Origin: Streptomyces sp. DSM 110735
Lineage (GTDB): Bacteria; Actinomycetota; Actinomycetes; Streptomycetales; Streptomycetaceae
DNA length: 64,000 nucleotides
Assembly (NCBI RefSeq): GCF_016482685.1
Contig: NZ_JACYHF010000018.1
Coordinates: 1-64,000 of the forward strand
Direction: 5' to 3'
The notes beneath the pieces were generated by a model that was given only the letters and a program-made list of their open reading frames with translations, did no database searches and had not been told where the DNA came from. Both the position numbers and the translations under genes were made by a program. Position 1 is the stretch's first letter; each line of letters begins with the position of its first letter. Below are positions 35,599 through 44,246 of the stretch, in pieces.

Positions 35599-35793
35599 TC
35601 AGAAGCTGATCGAGTTGATCGTCTCCGCTATCGAGTTCATGAAGCGGCTGATGGACGGCGCCATGCCGGTCGAGGCGAGGAAGAACCCGAAGAGGATCGC
35701 CACGATGGCCGGTCCTGCCTTGATGTTCCCTCCCCGGATCAGCACTACAAGGATGATCGCCAACAGCAGCACCACAGACAGTGAAATGGCCAC
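35599..35793 (-). CDS. Small two-helix membrane protein, unknown function
   Basis: 64 residues, GTG start at 35793. Helix 1 is SLSVVLLLAIILVVLI, helix 2 is AGPAIVAILFGFFLASTGM, joined by RGGNIK, with a short amphipathic tail FMNSIAETINSISF. From memory a near-identical short protein is conserved at this place in other Streptomyces, which supports it as a real gene. GAGGGTG about 12 nt upstream could be its ribosome site. No function is known. Confidence 0.75.
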   Translation of the reverse strand: MAISLSVVLLLAIILVVLIRGGNIKAGPAIVAILFGFFLASTGMAPSISRFMNSIAETINSISF

Positions 35794-36243
35794 AACTGAT
35801 CACACCCTCGGTCGGTCGGCGCTCCGGGACCGGAGGCACCGCCGTGCGCACCTCCGCCAGAACCATCGTGCCACCAACAGGGCCCCGGTATGCGGCTCGT
35901 GACACATCGTCGGCAGTTCGTCCGCCAACGGGCCCGCGACACGCGCGATTTCAGCCGCGCCCCGGGTACCTCCCCCGGCACTCTCCGTACGTCTTCCGCG
36001 TACGCCTTCCGCGCGCGTGCGCGCGGCTAATTCCCCGGGTTCGTTTCCGCATCCACACATCTGGCGCGCAGGTATTTCGAATTGCCGTCACAGTGACGGC
36101 GAATGCCCGCTTTAGTCCGGATGAATCGGGACATCACGGGTGAACGAACGCCATGAATGTGCCTGTCATCACGCCGTCCGGGCAGGCAAGTTATGCGATT
36201 CACGGGGTATCCGAGCGCGATAACCAGGAATGACCTCGGTGGT
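35794..36243. other. 450-bp intergenic region with a palindrome
   Basis: No credible coding region. Its last third is noticeably richer in A and T than the genes around it. It contains a symmetrical site at 36084-36100 (GCCGTCAC-A-GTGACGGC, flanked by ATT and GAAT so the symmetry nearly extends). Any promoter of the 64-residue membrane protein gene must be at its left end. Confidence 0.5.
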
Positions 36244-36273
36244 TTTACGTATTCGCACACTCGACGCTAGGGT
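36244..36273 (+). promoter_or_regulatory. Candidate promoter of acyltransferase gene, probably leaderless
   Basis: TTTACG (36244-36249), an 18-bp spacer and TAGGGT (36268-36273) resemble the principal-sigma consensus. The predicted transcription start, about 7 nt after the -10, falls on the ATG at 36281, so the mRNA would be leaderless. Confidence 0.5.
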
Positions 36274-36280
36274 GCCAGAG

Positions 36281-37510
36281 ATGTTTGACGCCGCCCCGTC
36301 CCTAGGCCAGAACCGCAGGCCACTGCCACCGGCCCAGCCGCCGGCCGGCAAGGTGCCCGGTCCCCGTACTCCGATGAGCGAGCAGCTCGGGAAGGCGCAG
36401 GCGGACAGACCCGTCAAACAACGCGATTCCTTCTACGACAACGCCAAGTACCTGGCGATCGTGCTCGTGGCGATGGGCCACGCGTGGGAGCCGCTGCAGG
36501 ACGGCAGCCGGACGGTCCAGGCTCTCTACGGCTTCGTCTTCGCCTTCCACATGCCCGCGTTCATCGTCATCTCCGGCTATTTCTCCCGGAGTTTCGACAT
36601 GCGGCCGGACCGGCTCAAGCGGCTGGTCACCGGCGTGGTCGTGCCGTACGTCGTCTTCGAGGCGGCGTACTCGCTGTTTCGCAACCACTTCACGGGCGAG
36701 AGCGGCGACATCAGTCTGCTGGACCCCTGGTACATGACGTGGTTCCTGGCGGCGCTGTTCGTGTGGCGGCTGACGACGCCGCTGTGGAAGCTGATCCGCT
36801 GGCCGCTGCCGGTGGCCACGGGCATCGCGATGCTCGCCGCGGTCAGCCCCTCCATAGGCGACGACCTCGACCTCCAGCGCGTGCTGCAGTTCCTGCCGTA
36901 CTTTGTGCTCGGTCTGTGTCTGAAGCCGGAGCACTTCAAGCTGGTGCGGCGCCGGTCGGTGCGGATCGCCGCGCTGCCGGTGTTCGCGGCGGCTCTCGCG
37001 GTCTCCTGGTGGGCGGCGCCGCGGATGAACGCCGCGTGGTTCTACCACCGTGACTCCGCGCAGGAGCTGGGCGCGCCGTGGTGGTGCGGTCCGCTGATGA
37101 CGCTGGGGATGCTGGCCTGCTCGACCGTGCTGACCGCCTGCTTCTTCGCCTGGGTGCCGGGCCGCAAGCTGTGGTTCACGGCGCTGGGCGCGGGCACCCT
37201 CTACGGCTATCTGCTGCACGGCTTCCTGGTGCGACTGGCCCGCTACCAGGACTGGTACGACCACGGCTGGCTGCACGGTCCGCTCGGGGAGATCGCGGCG
37301 ACGGTGATCGCGGCGGCCGTCATCACGGTGCTGTGCACCAAGCCGGTCCAACGGGTGTTCCGGTGCGTGATGGAGCCGAAGATGGAGTGGGCGTTCAAGC
37401 AGGACCCGGCGGAACAGGCGCGGCTGCGCCAGCAGAAGAGCGAGCGGGAGCGCGCCCGGGCGGTGCCGGAGCCCGCGGCCAAGAAGACCCGCGAGACGGC
37501 CGACGCCTAG
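36281..37510 (+). CDS. Membrane acyltransferase, AT-3/OpgC-like
   Basis: 409 residues with about ten membrane helices. The start of the membrane part, RDSFYDNAKYLAIVLVAMGHAWEPL, matches acyltransferase family 3 (fucose 4-O-acetylase-like), which begins with a helix containing an essential His-Asp/Glu pair; FHMPAFIVISGYFSRSF is the second family motif. The first 60 residues are a Pro-rich cytoplasmic leader and the last 40 a charged tail (QQKSERERARAVPEPAAKK). Such proteins O-acetylate or otherwise acylate envelope carbohydrates. ATG 36281 is preferred because the candidate promoter leaves upstream ATG 36230 untranscribed. Acceptor unknown; no glycan genes adjoin. Confidence 0.85.
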   Translation: MFDAAPSLGQNRRPLPPAQPPAGKVPGPRTPMSEQLGKAQADRPVKQRDSFYDNAKYLAIVLVAMGHAWEPLQDGSRTVQALYGFVFAFHMPAFIVISGYFSRSFDMRPDRLKRLVTGVVVPYVVFEAAYSLFRNHFTGESGDISLLDPWYMTWFLAALFVWRLTTPLWKLIRWPLPVATGIAMLAAVSPSIGDDLDLQRVLQFLPYFVLGLCLKPEHFKLVRRRSVRIAALPVFAAALAVSWWAAPRMNAAWFYHRDSAQELGAPWWCGPLMTLGMLACSTVLTACFFAWVPGRKLWFTALGAGTLYGYLLHGFLVRLARYQDWYDHGWLHGPLGEIAATVIAAAVITVLCTKPVQRVFRCVMEPKMEWAFKQDPAEQARLRQQKSERERARAVPEPAAKKTRETADA

Positions 37511-37523
37511 GACCTGTCTCCGC

Positions 37524-37994
37524 TCACTCCCCCGGACCGGGATCCGGCTCCAGACCGAGAAGCGCACGCATCCGCGTGTACTTCTCGGTCAGTCGTTTCC
37601 GGGTCGCCTCGTCCAGGACGGCGAGCCGGGCGGGGTCGGCGTTGTGGGCGAGGTCTGCCTGTTTGACCAGCAGGGCGCCCGGGGTGGCGAGGACGCGCCC
37701 GGCGTACGCCTCGGGCGGCTCGCCGGGGCGTCTGGTGAGGGCTCGTACGATCGCCTTCGTGCGCGGGGTGAGGGCGGCTCCGGTCAGCCATTCCTCGCTC
37801 AGGGCGTCGTCCTCGACGGCGTCGTGGAGCCAGGCGGCGGCGAGCTGTTCGGCGTCGCCGCCCCGCTGCCGTACGCCCTCCGCGACGGCGGCGAGGTGTT
37901 CGGCGTAGGGGCGGCCCGCCTTGTCCGTCTGGCGGGCGTGGGCGGCGCGGGCGAGGGTCTCGACCTGGGCGGGTGTGAGGAGTTCGTCGTCCAT
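37524..37994 (-). CDS. HD-domain phosphohydrolase (HD4 / ppGpp hydrolase-like)
   Basis: 156 residues; ATG 37994 with AGGAG 7 nt upstream. Metal-binding residues fit an HD domain: His in HARQTDKAGRPYAEHL, the HD pair in AAWLHDAVEDD, and a C-terminal Asp in VKQADLAHNADPARL. The order resembles the hydrolase half of RelA/SpoT and small alarmone hydrolases, but the protein lacks the synthetase domain. Substrate may be a nucleotide such as (p)ppGpp (inference). It is 9 bp downstream of the phosphatase gene and probably in its operon. Confidence 0.82.
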   Translation of the reverse strand: MDDELLTPAQVETLARAAHARQTDKAGRPYAEHLAAVAEGVRQRGGDAEQLAAAWLHDAVEDDALSEEWLTGAALTPRTKAIVRALTRRPGEPPEAYAGRVLATPGALLVKQADLAHNADPARLAVLDEATRKRLTEKYTRMRALLGLEPDPGPGE

Positions 37995-38003
37995 GGACGG
38001 CTC

Positions 38004-39173
38004 CTAGCGTGAAGTGGCGGACGCCTCGCGGCAGATGAGCAGCAGGGCGCGGTCGTCGTTGACGTCCTTGGCGACGGCCTCGATGAGGTGCCAGGCGGCA
38101 CCGTGGAAGCCGCCCGCGACATAGCGGTCGGCCTCTCCGGTGAGGCGGTCGATGCCCTCGACGATGTCGCGGTCGGAGGTCTCGACCAGCCCGTCGGTGA
38201 AGAGCATCAGCACGTCGCCGGGGCGCAGCGAGCCCTTCACGGAGTCGAACTGGGCGCCGTCGTACACCCCGAGGAGGGGACCCTCGGCGGCCTTCTCCTC
38301 CCAGCGGCCGTTGCCCGCGCAGAGCTGGAGACCCGGCGGATGCCCCGCGGAGTACAGCTCGTAGTCCCCGGAGTCGAGGTCGAGGACGAGGTGGATGGAG
38401 GTGGCGAAGCCCTCGTCCCAGTCCTGGCGCAGCAGGTAGCCGTTGGCGGCGGTCAGGAAGGCGTGCGGGGGCAGGGAGCCGATGAGACCGCCGAAGGCGC
38501 CGGACAGGAGCAGGGCGCGGGAGCCCGCGTCCATGCCCTTGCCGGAGACGTCGGTGAGGACGACCTCCAGGGTGCGGCCGCCGTTGGTGCGGGCCGCGAC
38601 GACGAAGTCGCCGGAGAAGGACTGGCCGCCTGCCGGGCGCAGGGCCATCTCCTGGTGCCAGCCGGGCGGGAGTTTGGGCAGCTCGCTCTGGGCGCGGATG
38701 CGTTCGCGCAGGTCGAAGAGCATGGTGCCGCCGCGCCGCCAGGGCACGCCGACCCGGCTGCGGAACTGCGCGGTGAGCAGCCCGAAGAAGCCGCACGCGG
38801 CGACGACGAGGACGACGCCGGGGGTGACTCTGGAGGGTCCCTCGGTGTACGGCCCGAGGCTCACGGACTCGACGATGAGCGCGGTGGCGGCGGCCGCGTA
38901 CAGCCCGAGGAGGCTGGCCGGGCGCAGCACCAGACCGCCCGCGACGATGGGCAGGACGAGGGTGGCGGGTGAGCACCAGACGGAGTTGCCCAGTGTCATC
39001 GCCATGAGGACGGGAATGGTGACGAGGAGGCCGACGAGGGCGATCCAGTCGGGGCCGTCGCCGCGGAAGTAGTCCACGGCGCTTCGGCGCAGCGCGACCC
39101 GCACCCGGTGCCACTGCATCTTGCACCGGGCCGTGAACGTCTCGGCCTTCGCGCGCCGCTCTCCTGCTGCCAT
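38004..39173 (-). CDS. Membrane PP2C/SpoIIE-family phosphatase
   Basis: 389 residues. Four or five membrane helices (about 40-145: DWIALVGLLVTIPVLMAMTL, LGLYAAAATALIVESV, GVVLVVAACGFFGLLTAQF) are joined by a short linker to a SpoIIE domain (about 170-385). Metal-binding motifs: SGDFVVAAR, LTDVSGKGMDAGSRALLLSG, LFTDGLVET and DVNDDRALLLI. Streptomyces encode many such phosphatases; targets are usually anti-anti-sigma factors phosphorylated by RsbW-like kinases, none of which is adjacent here. The membrane part may sense an envelope signal (inference). Confidence 0.92.
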   Translation of the reverse strand: MAAGERRAKAETFTARCKMQWHRVRVALRRSAVDYFRGDGPDWIALVGLLVTIPVLMAMTLGNSVWCSPATLVLPIVAGGLVLRPASLLGLYAAAATALIVESVSLGPYTEGPSRVTPGVVLVVAACGFFGLLTAQFRSRVGVPWRRGGTMLFDLRERIRAQSELPKLPPGWHQEMALRPAGGQSFSGDFVVAARTNGGRTLEVVLTDVSGKGMDAGSRALLLSGAFGGLIGSLPPHAFLTAANGYLLRQDWDEGFATSIHLVLDLDSGDYELYSAGHPPGLQLCAGNGRWEEKAAEGPLLGVYDGAQFDSVKGSLRPGDVLMLFTDGLVETSDRDIVEGIDRLTGEADRYVAGGFHGAAWHLIEAVAKDVNDDRALLLICREASATSR

Positions 39174-39371
39174 CAGTTCGCGACCCTATCCATCGGACCA
39201 GCCGCTTGGCACGGGAGGTCCCACTTGTCCCCCGTGCGAGGCTCCACTTGGTGTTTCCACCGCACATTGGCGTTTCAACTACACAGTGAACGGTACGGAG
39301 CGCGTTCGCGCTGCCACCCGGCGGAAATTGGCCGTTCCGTCATCAACGGGCGCGGCGCGGGCCGGGGTTGG

Positions 39372-40181
39372 TCAGCCCTTCTGGCAGGTGGGGCACCAGA
39401 AGAGGTTGCGGGCGGCGAGCCCGGCGGTGCGGATCTCCGTGCCGCAGACGTGGCAGGGCAGCGTGGCCCGGCGGTAGACGTAGACCTCGCCGCCGTGGTC
39501 GTCGACGCGGGGCGGGCGGTTCATGGCCTCGGGGGTGTGTTCGGGGCGCACGGTGTCGATGCGGTTGTCGCGCACGCCCTCGCGCATGAGGTCCACGAGG
39601 TCGGTCCAGATCGCGTCCCACTCGGCGGGGGTGATGTCCTTGCCCGCGCGGTAGGGGTCGATGCCGTGCCGGAAGAGGACCTCGGCTCGGTATACGTTCC
39701 CGACGCCCGCGATGACCTTCTGGTCCATGAGGAGTGCGGCGATCGTCGTACGGCTGCGGCGGACGCGGGCACAGGCGGCGTCCGGGTCGGCGTCGGCGCG
39801 CAGCGGGTCGGGGCCGAGCCGGTCGTGGACGGCGCGCTTCTCGTCGTCGGTGATGAGGGCGCAGGTGGTGGGACCGCGCAGGTCCAGGTACCCGGTGTCG
39901 TTCGCCAGGCGCAGCCGGACGGTGTCGGTGGGCGGGGGCGCGGGGGCGGGTCCGAGGGTGACCTTGCCGAAGAGTCCGAGGTGGATGTGGACCCAGTCGG
40001 TGTCGCGGAAGCGGAGGAAGAGGTGCTTGCCGTGGGCTTCGGTGGCGGTCAGCTCCGCGCCGTCGAGCAGCGCCGCGGCGTCGGCGAACTTGCCCTGGGG
40101 GCTGCTGACCCGGGGGGCGGTGCCTTCGAAGCGCTCGGCGCAGTCCTGCGCCAGGCGGTGGATGGTGTGCCCTTCTGGCAC
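39372..40181 (-). CDS. Fpg/Nei-family DNA glycosylase (Nei2 type)
   Basis: 269 residues. MPEGHTIHRLAQD carries the catalytic Pro2 and Glu3 exposed after removal of Met1; His in PEGHT is typical of actinobacterial Nei2. The helix-two-turns-helix segment is MDQKVIAGVGNVYRAEVLF, and the C-terminal zinc finger has CHVCG and CPTCQ. The enzyme removes oxidised bases and nicks the abasic site in base-excision repair. Residues for 8-oxoG-specific recognition cannot be judged by eye. It is a single gene between rpiB and an untranscribed-looking gap. Confidence 0.93.
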   Translation of the reverse strand: MPEGHTIHRLAQDCAERFEGTAPRVSSPQGKFADAAALLDGAELTATEAHGKHLFLRFRDTDWVHIHLGLFGKVTLGPAPAPPPTDTVRLRLANDTGYLDLRGPTTCALITDDEKRAVHDRLGPDPLRADADPDAACARVRRSRTTIAALLMDQKVIAGVGNVYRAEVLFRHGIDPYRAGKDITPAEWDAIWTDLVDLMREGVRDNRIDTVRPEHTPEAMNRPPRVDDHGGEVYVYRRATLPCHVCGTEIRTAGLAARNLFWCPTCQKG

Positions 40182-40250
40182 GGCCGGGGCGTCCTTCCTG
40201 CCGGTGTTCCTGCTGCTGCTCCGCCGGGTGCCCGGTCCCCGTCACCCGGC

Positions 40251-40285
40251 CGCCCGCCGCGCCCGGGTGACGGGTGCGGCGGGCG
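40251..40285 (-). terminator. rpiB terminator hairpin
   Basis: Perfect 10-bp inverted repeat CGCCCGCCGC/GCGGCGGGCG with a 15-nt loop, 28 bp past the rpiB stop. Confidence 0.65.
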
Positions 40286-40312
40286 GTGGGTACGGCGGGA
40301 CGGGCCCGGTGC

Positions 40313-40798
<486 letters not shown>

Positions 40799-41046
40799 GT
40801 ACCGAGTGTGACACGCCCGATTCCGGGCAGCAGCTCCGGGTTCGACAGGAGATATGTGAGCCACACCATAGAAGCTCAAGAAAACCTCAAGTAACAATCC
40901 GGATTCAGAGGTTCCCGAATTCGTTTCCCTCGGATTCACTGAACCGCCTCGTACACCGCTCGTGCGAGGCCCCGTACTCCGTCGTTTCACACGACCCCCC
41001 ACGGGTCGAACGGGAAATGCACCACAGGCGCAAAGGAAATCCGTCC

Positions 41047-42489
41047 ATGACCCCTGGTTCCGGACTTCAAGCAGGACTCAAGAACCGCCATCTGTCGATG
41101 ATCGCGATCGGTGGCGTGATCGGTGCCGGACTGTTCGTCGGCTCCAGTTCCGGTATCGCCACCGCGGGACCCGGCATCCTGCTGTCCTACGCCCTCGTCG
41201 GCACGCTCGTCGTCCTCGTGATGCGGATGCTGGGCGAGATGTCGGCGGCCAACCCGACCTCCGGCTCCTTCTCGGCCCACGCCGACCGCGCGCTGGGCCG
41301 CTGGGCGGGCTTCTCGATCGGCTGGCTCTACTGGTTCTTCTGGGTCGTCGTGCTCGCCGTCGAGGCGACCGCCGGCGCGGGCATCCTGCACGGGTGGATA
41401 CCGGCCGTGCCGCAATGGGGCTGGGCCCTGATCGTGATGGCCGTGCTGACGGCCACGAACCTGGTCTCCGTCGGTTCCTACGGCGAGTTCGAGTTCTGGT
41501 TCGCCGGGATCAAGGTCGTCGCGATCGGCGCGTTCATCGTGATCGGCGCGCTGGCGGTGTTCGGCGTGCTGCCGGGCGTGCACAGCGACAAGGCCGGGCT
41601 GTCGAACCTGACCGCGCACGGTGGCTTCCTGCCGCACGGTCCGGGCGCGATCCTCACCGGTGTGCTGCTGGTCGTGTTCTCCTTCATGGGCAGCGAGATC
41701 GCCACGCTGGCGGCCGGCGAGTCGGAGAACCCGCAGCGTGCGGTCACCAAGTCGACCAACAGCATCATCTGGCGCATCGGCGTCTTCTACCTGGGCTCGA
41801 TCCTCGTCGTGGTCTCGCTGCTGCCGTGGAACGACCCGTCGATCGCGAAGGACGGCTCGTACGTCGCCGCGCTCGGCTCGCTGGGCATCCCGCACGCCGA
41901 CCAGATCATGCAGTTCATCGTGCTGACCTCGGTGCTGTCCTGCCTCAACTCGGGTCTGTACACCGCGTCCCGCATGGCGTTCTCGCTCGGTGAGCGTGGT
42001 GACGCGCCGAAGGCGTTCGCCCGCACCAACTCCCGCGGTGTGCCGATGGCGGCGATCCTCGCGTCCGTCGCGTTCGGCTTCCTCGCGGTGTTCTTCAACT
42101 ACGCCTACCCGAAGACGGTCTTCCTCTTCCTGGTCAACTCCAGCGGTGCGGTCGCGCTCTTCGTGTGGCTGGTGATCTGCTTCTCGCAGCTCCGGATGCG
42201 GAAGATCATCCAGCGTGAGGCGCCGGAGAAGCTCGTCGTGAAGATGTGGCTGTACCCGTACCTCACCTGGGCGACGGCCGCGCTGATCGTCTTCGTCCTC
42301 GGCTACATGCTCACCGACACGAAGGGCGAGAGCAGTGGCCGCGTGACGGTTCTGCTGTCCCTGGGCGTGGCGGCGGTCGTGATCATCGTCGCCCTGCTCA
42401 AGCAGAAGCTGACCGCCGACCGCCCGGCCCTGGCGGCCGAGACGGCGGCCTCCGGCCAGGAGGACGCGGAGAAGGTCACGACGGCCTGA
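41047..42489 (+). CDS. APC-family amino acid permease (GABA permease type)
   Basis: 480 residues, ATG 41047 with AAAGGA 9 nt upstream. Twelve membrane helices; the first carries MIAIGGVIGAGLFVGSSSGI with the substrate-binding GxG unwinding, followed by the family loop in VLVMRMLGEMSAANPTSGSFSAHA. Members import amino acids such as GABA, proline or aromatic amino acids with protons; substrate not predictable here. The acidic tail (SGQEDAEKVTTA) is cytoplasmic. A 250-bp upstream region holds the CGGATTCA sequence twice (about 40904 and 40938), possibly regulatory. A paralogue lies at 44247. Confidence 0.93.
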   Translation: MTPGSGLQAGLKNRHLSMIAIGGVIGAGLFVGSSSGIATAGPGILLSYALVGTLVVLVMRMLGEMSAANPTSGSFSAHADRALGRWAGFSIGWLYWFFWVVVLAVEATAGAGILHGWIPAVPQWGWALIVMAVLTATNLVSVGSYGEFEFWFAGIKVVAIGAFIVIGALAVFGVLPGVHSDKAGLSNLTAHGGFLPHGPGAILTGVLLVVFSFMGSEIATLAAGESENPQRAVTKSTNSIIWRIGVFYLGSILVVVSLLPWNDPSIAKDGSYVAALGSLGIPHADQIMQFIVLTSVLSCLNSGLYTASRMAFSLGERGDAPKAFARTNSRGVPMAAILASVAFGFLAVFFNYAYPKTVFLFLVNSSGAVALFVWLVICFSQLRMRKIIQREAPEKLVVKMWLYPYLTWATAALIVFVLGYMLTDTKGESSGRVTVLLSLGVAAVVIIVALLKQKLTADRPALAAETAASGQEDAEKVTTA

Positions 42490-42507
42490 TCTCCGGCCCG
42501 GTCCGAG

Positions 42508-42550
42508 AAAGCCCGGCACCACGAGGGATTCCCTCGTGGTGCCGGGCTTT
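42508..42550 (+). terminator. Terminator after permease gene
   Basis: Perfect 20-bp inverted repeat starting AAAGCCCGGCACCACGAGGG with only a 3-nt loop (ATT), followed by TCGGG. Very strong hairpin 18 bp past the stop. Confidence 0.95.
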
Positions 42551-42583
42551 TCGGGTCTTCGGGCGCCGCCTAGCCTTCCCCGC

Positions 42584-43288
42584 ATGGTGTCGCAGTGCTT
42601 CGTCGACGTGGGTACGGTCCGGCTCGCCTACCGGGTGTCGGGACCGCCGGACGCTCCGCCCGTGGTCCTGCTGCCCGCCCTCGGGGAGGTGGCGGACGAC
42701 TGGGACGCGGTGGCGGCGGAGCTGGCGGGCGGGCGGCGGGTGTACGCGCTCGACCTGCGGGGGCACGGGGACAGCGACTGGCCCGGTGAGTACTCCGTGG
42801 AGCTCATGCGGGCCGACGTCCTGGGCTTCCTGGACGCGCTGGGGCTGGAACGGGCCGATCTCGTCGGGCACTCGCTCGGCGGCCTGGTGGCCTGCCTCTT
42901 CGCGGCGGCGCATCCCGGCCGGGTGGCCCGGCTGGTCCTGGAGGACATCGGCGTACCGCGCCCCCGGCCCGCCGTCACGCCCGAGCGCCCGGACGGCGAG
43001 CTGCGCTTCGACTGGGCGATGGTGCGGGCCGTGCGGGCGCAGATCGACACACCGCCCGCCGGCTGGGCTGCGGCCCCCCGCGGCATCACCGCCGCGACCC
43101 TGGTCGTGGCCGGGGGCCCGCAGAGCCATGTGCCGCAGGACGCCGTCGCCGAGCTGGCCCGGCTGATTCCCGGCGCGCGGCTGGTCACCATCCCTGTCGG
43201 ACATCTGGTCCATCATGCGGCGCCGAAGGCGTTCACCGGGGCGGTGGCCGCGTTCCTGGGGGTCACACGGAGCGCTCCCGCCCGGTGA
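42584..43288 (+). CDS. Alpha/beta hydrolase
   Basis: 234 residues. Typical single-domain fold: oxyanion region VVLLPALGEVADDWD, LDLRGHGDSDWP, nucleophile elbow LVGHSLGGLVACLFAA (Ser about 100), then VLEDIG, and the base His in IPVGHLVHH near the C-terminus. No signal peptide. A TAGCCT 8 nt before ATG 42584 could be a -10 box, implying a leaderless transcript. The cap between strands 6 and 7 is short, suggesting a small substrate; specificity unknown. Confidence 0.9.
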   Translation: MVSQCFVDVGTVRLAYRVSGPPDAPPVVLLPALGEVADDWDAVAAELAGGRRVYALDLRGHGDSDWPGEYSVELMRADVLGFLDALGLERADLVGHSLGGLVACLFAAAHPGRVARLVLEDIGVPRPRPAVTPERPDGELRFDWAMVRAVRAQIDTPPAGWAAAPRGITAATLVVAGGPQSHVPQDAVAELARLIPGARLVTIPVGHLVHHAAPKAFTGAVAAFLGVTRSAPAR

Positions 43289-43300
43289 GCGGGGGACATG

Positions 43301-43335
43301 GCAAAGGGCCCGCCGGGAACGTGGCGGGCCCTTGC
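43301..43335. terminator. Bidirectional terminator between hydrolase gene and bioY
   Basis: Inverted repeat GCAA-a-GGGCCCGCC/GGCGGGCCC-TTGC with an 8-nt loop between convergent genes. Confidence 0.85.
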
Positions 43336-43343
43336 GAGGGGGT

Positions 43344-43925
43344 TCAGCGCTTGGACGTGAGCTTCCAGGCCGTCGGCAGGAGACCCATGGCCAGGGCGGC
43401 CTTCAGGGCGTCGCCGATCAGGAAGGGGGTGAGACCCGCGGCGATGGCCTGGGTCAGGGACATGTGGGCGGCCAGCGCCAGGTACGGGACGCCGATCGCG
43501 TAGATGATCGCCTCGCCGAGGAGCATCGTGCCCGCCATGCGCAGCGGGGAGCGGTCCGCGCCGCGGCGGGCGAGGGCGCCGACGGCGGCGGAGGCGAGGA
43601 TCATGCCGAGGACGTAGCCGAAGGAGACCGCACCGGCGCCCGAGCCACCGCCCGCGAACCACGGCACGCCGACGACGCCCGCGACCGCGTACAGCGCGAG
43701 GGAGAGGACGCCGCGGCGGGCGCCGAGCGCGGTGCCGACGAGCAGCGCGGCGAAGGTCTGGCCGGTCACCGGGACCGGGGAGCCCGGCACCGGGACGGCG
43801 ATCTGGGCCGCGAGACCGGTGAGGACGGCGCCGCCGAGCACGAGGGCGGCGTCGCGCACGCGGGACGCTGGGATGAGGTCGGCGAGGACTGCGCCGGGGC
43901 GAGCGATGACGCTGGCGGTGCTCAT
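43344..43925 (-). CDS. bioY: BioY biotin transporter (ECF S component)
   Basis: 193 residues, ATG with GGAG upstream. Six membrane helices; the family signature is PVTGQTFAALLVGTALGARRG followed by YAVAGVVGVPWFAGGGSG and SFGYVLGMILAS. BioY binds biotin with high affinity and works either alone or with the EcfAT energy module; neither ecfA nor ecfT is next to it here. The C-terminus is short and basic (AWKLTSKR). It is divergent from the permease gene at 44247, and its own promoter must be in the 320-bp gap between them; no clear biotin-regulator box was recognised. Confidence 0.95.
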   Translation of the reverse strand: MSTASVIARPGAVLADLIPASRVRDAALVLGGAVLTGLAAQIAVPVPGSPVPVTGQTFAALLVGTALGARRGVLSLALYAVAGVVGVPWFAGGGSGAGAVSFGYVLGMILASAAVGALARRGADRSPLRMAGTMLLGEAIIYAIGVPYLALAAHMSLTQAIAAGLTPFLIGDALKAALAMGLLPTAWKLTSKR

Positions 43926-44246
43926 GGGGACTCCGCGGGTGTGTGGGCAGGTGACAACTCATCGACGCTATACCGGTGGCCAACCCCCGATCACCGTCCG
44001 CGCTCGACAAAGGCGTGAACAGGCGCTTGGTGGGCTCCGGACAAAGGATGCCGGTTACACCGGGATCGGGGTGATGCCCGTCACCCCGGCGGGGTGGCCC
44101 GGGGCACCCCGGTAAGTGGACGCACACATTCCGTAAGCGATTTGTCCGTATCGTGGGCACTTCCCACGACCCCGCCCGGAAACCGCCCAGACTGGTGGAG
44201 TTTTTTATCCACTTGTCGGACTACCGGACTGGACGAGCCCCGCCCC
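43926..44246. promoter_or_regulatory. Divergent region between bioY and permease gene
   Basis: 321 bp with no gene. On the permease side a 7-bp hairpin TCGTGGG/CCCACGA (44151-44169) is followed by a small GTGGA/TCCAC stem around a T-run (44195-44212). These could form an RNA leader structure, but neither matches a riboswitch I know. Confidence 0.35.
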
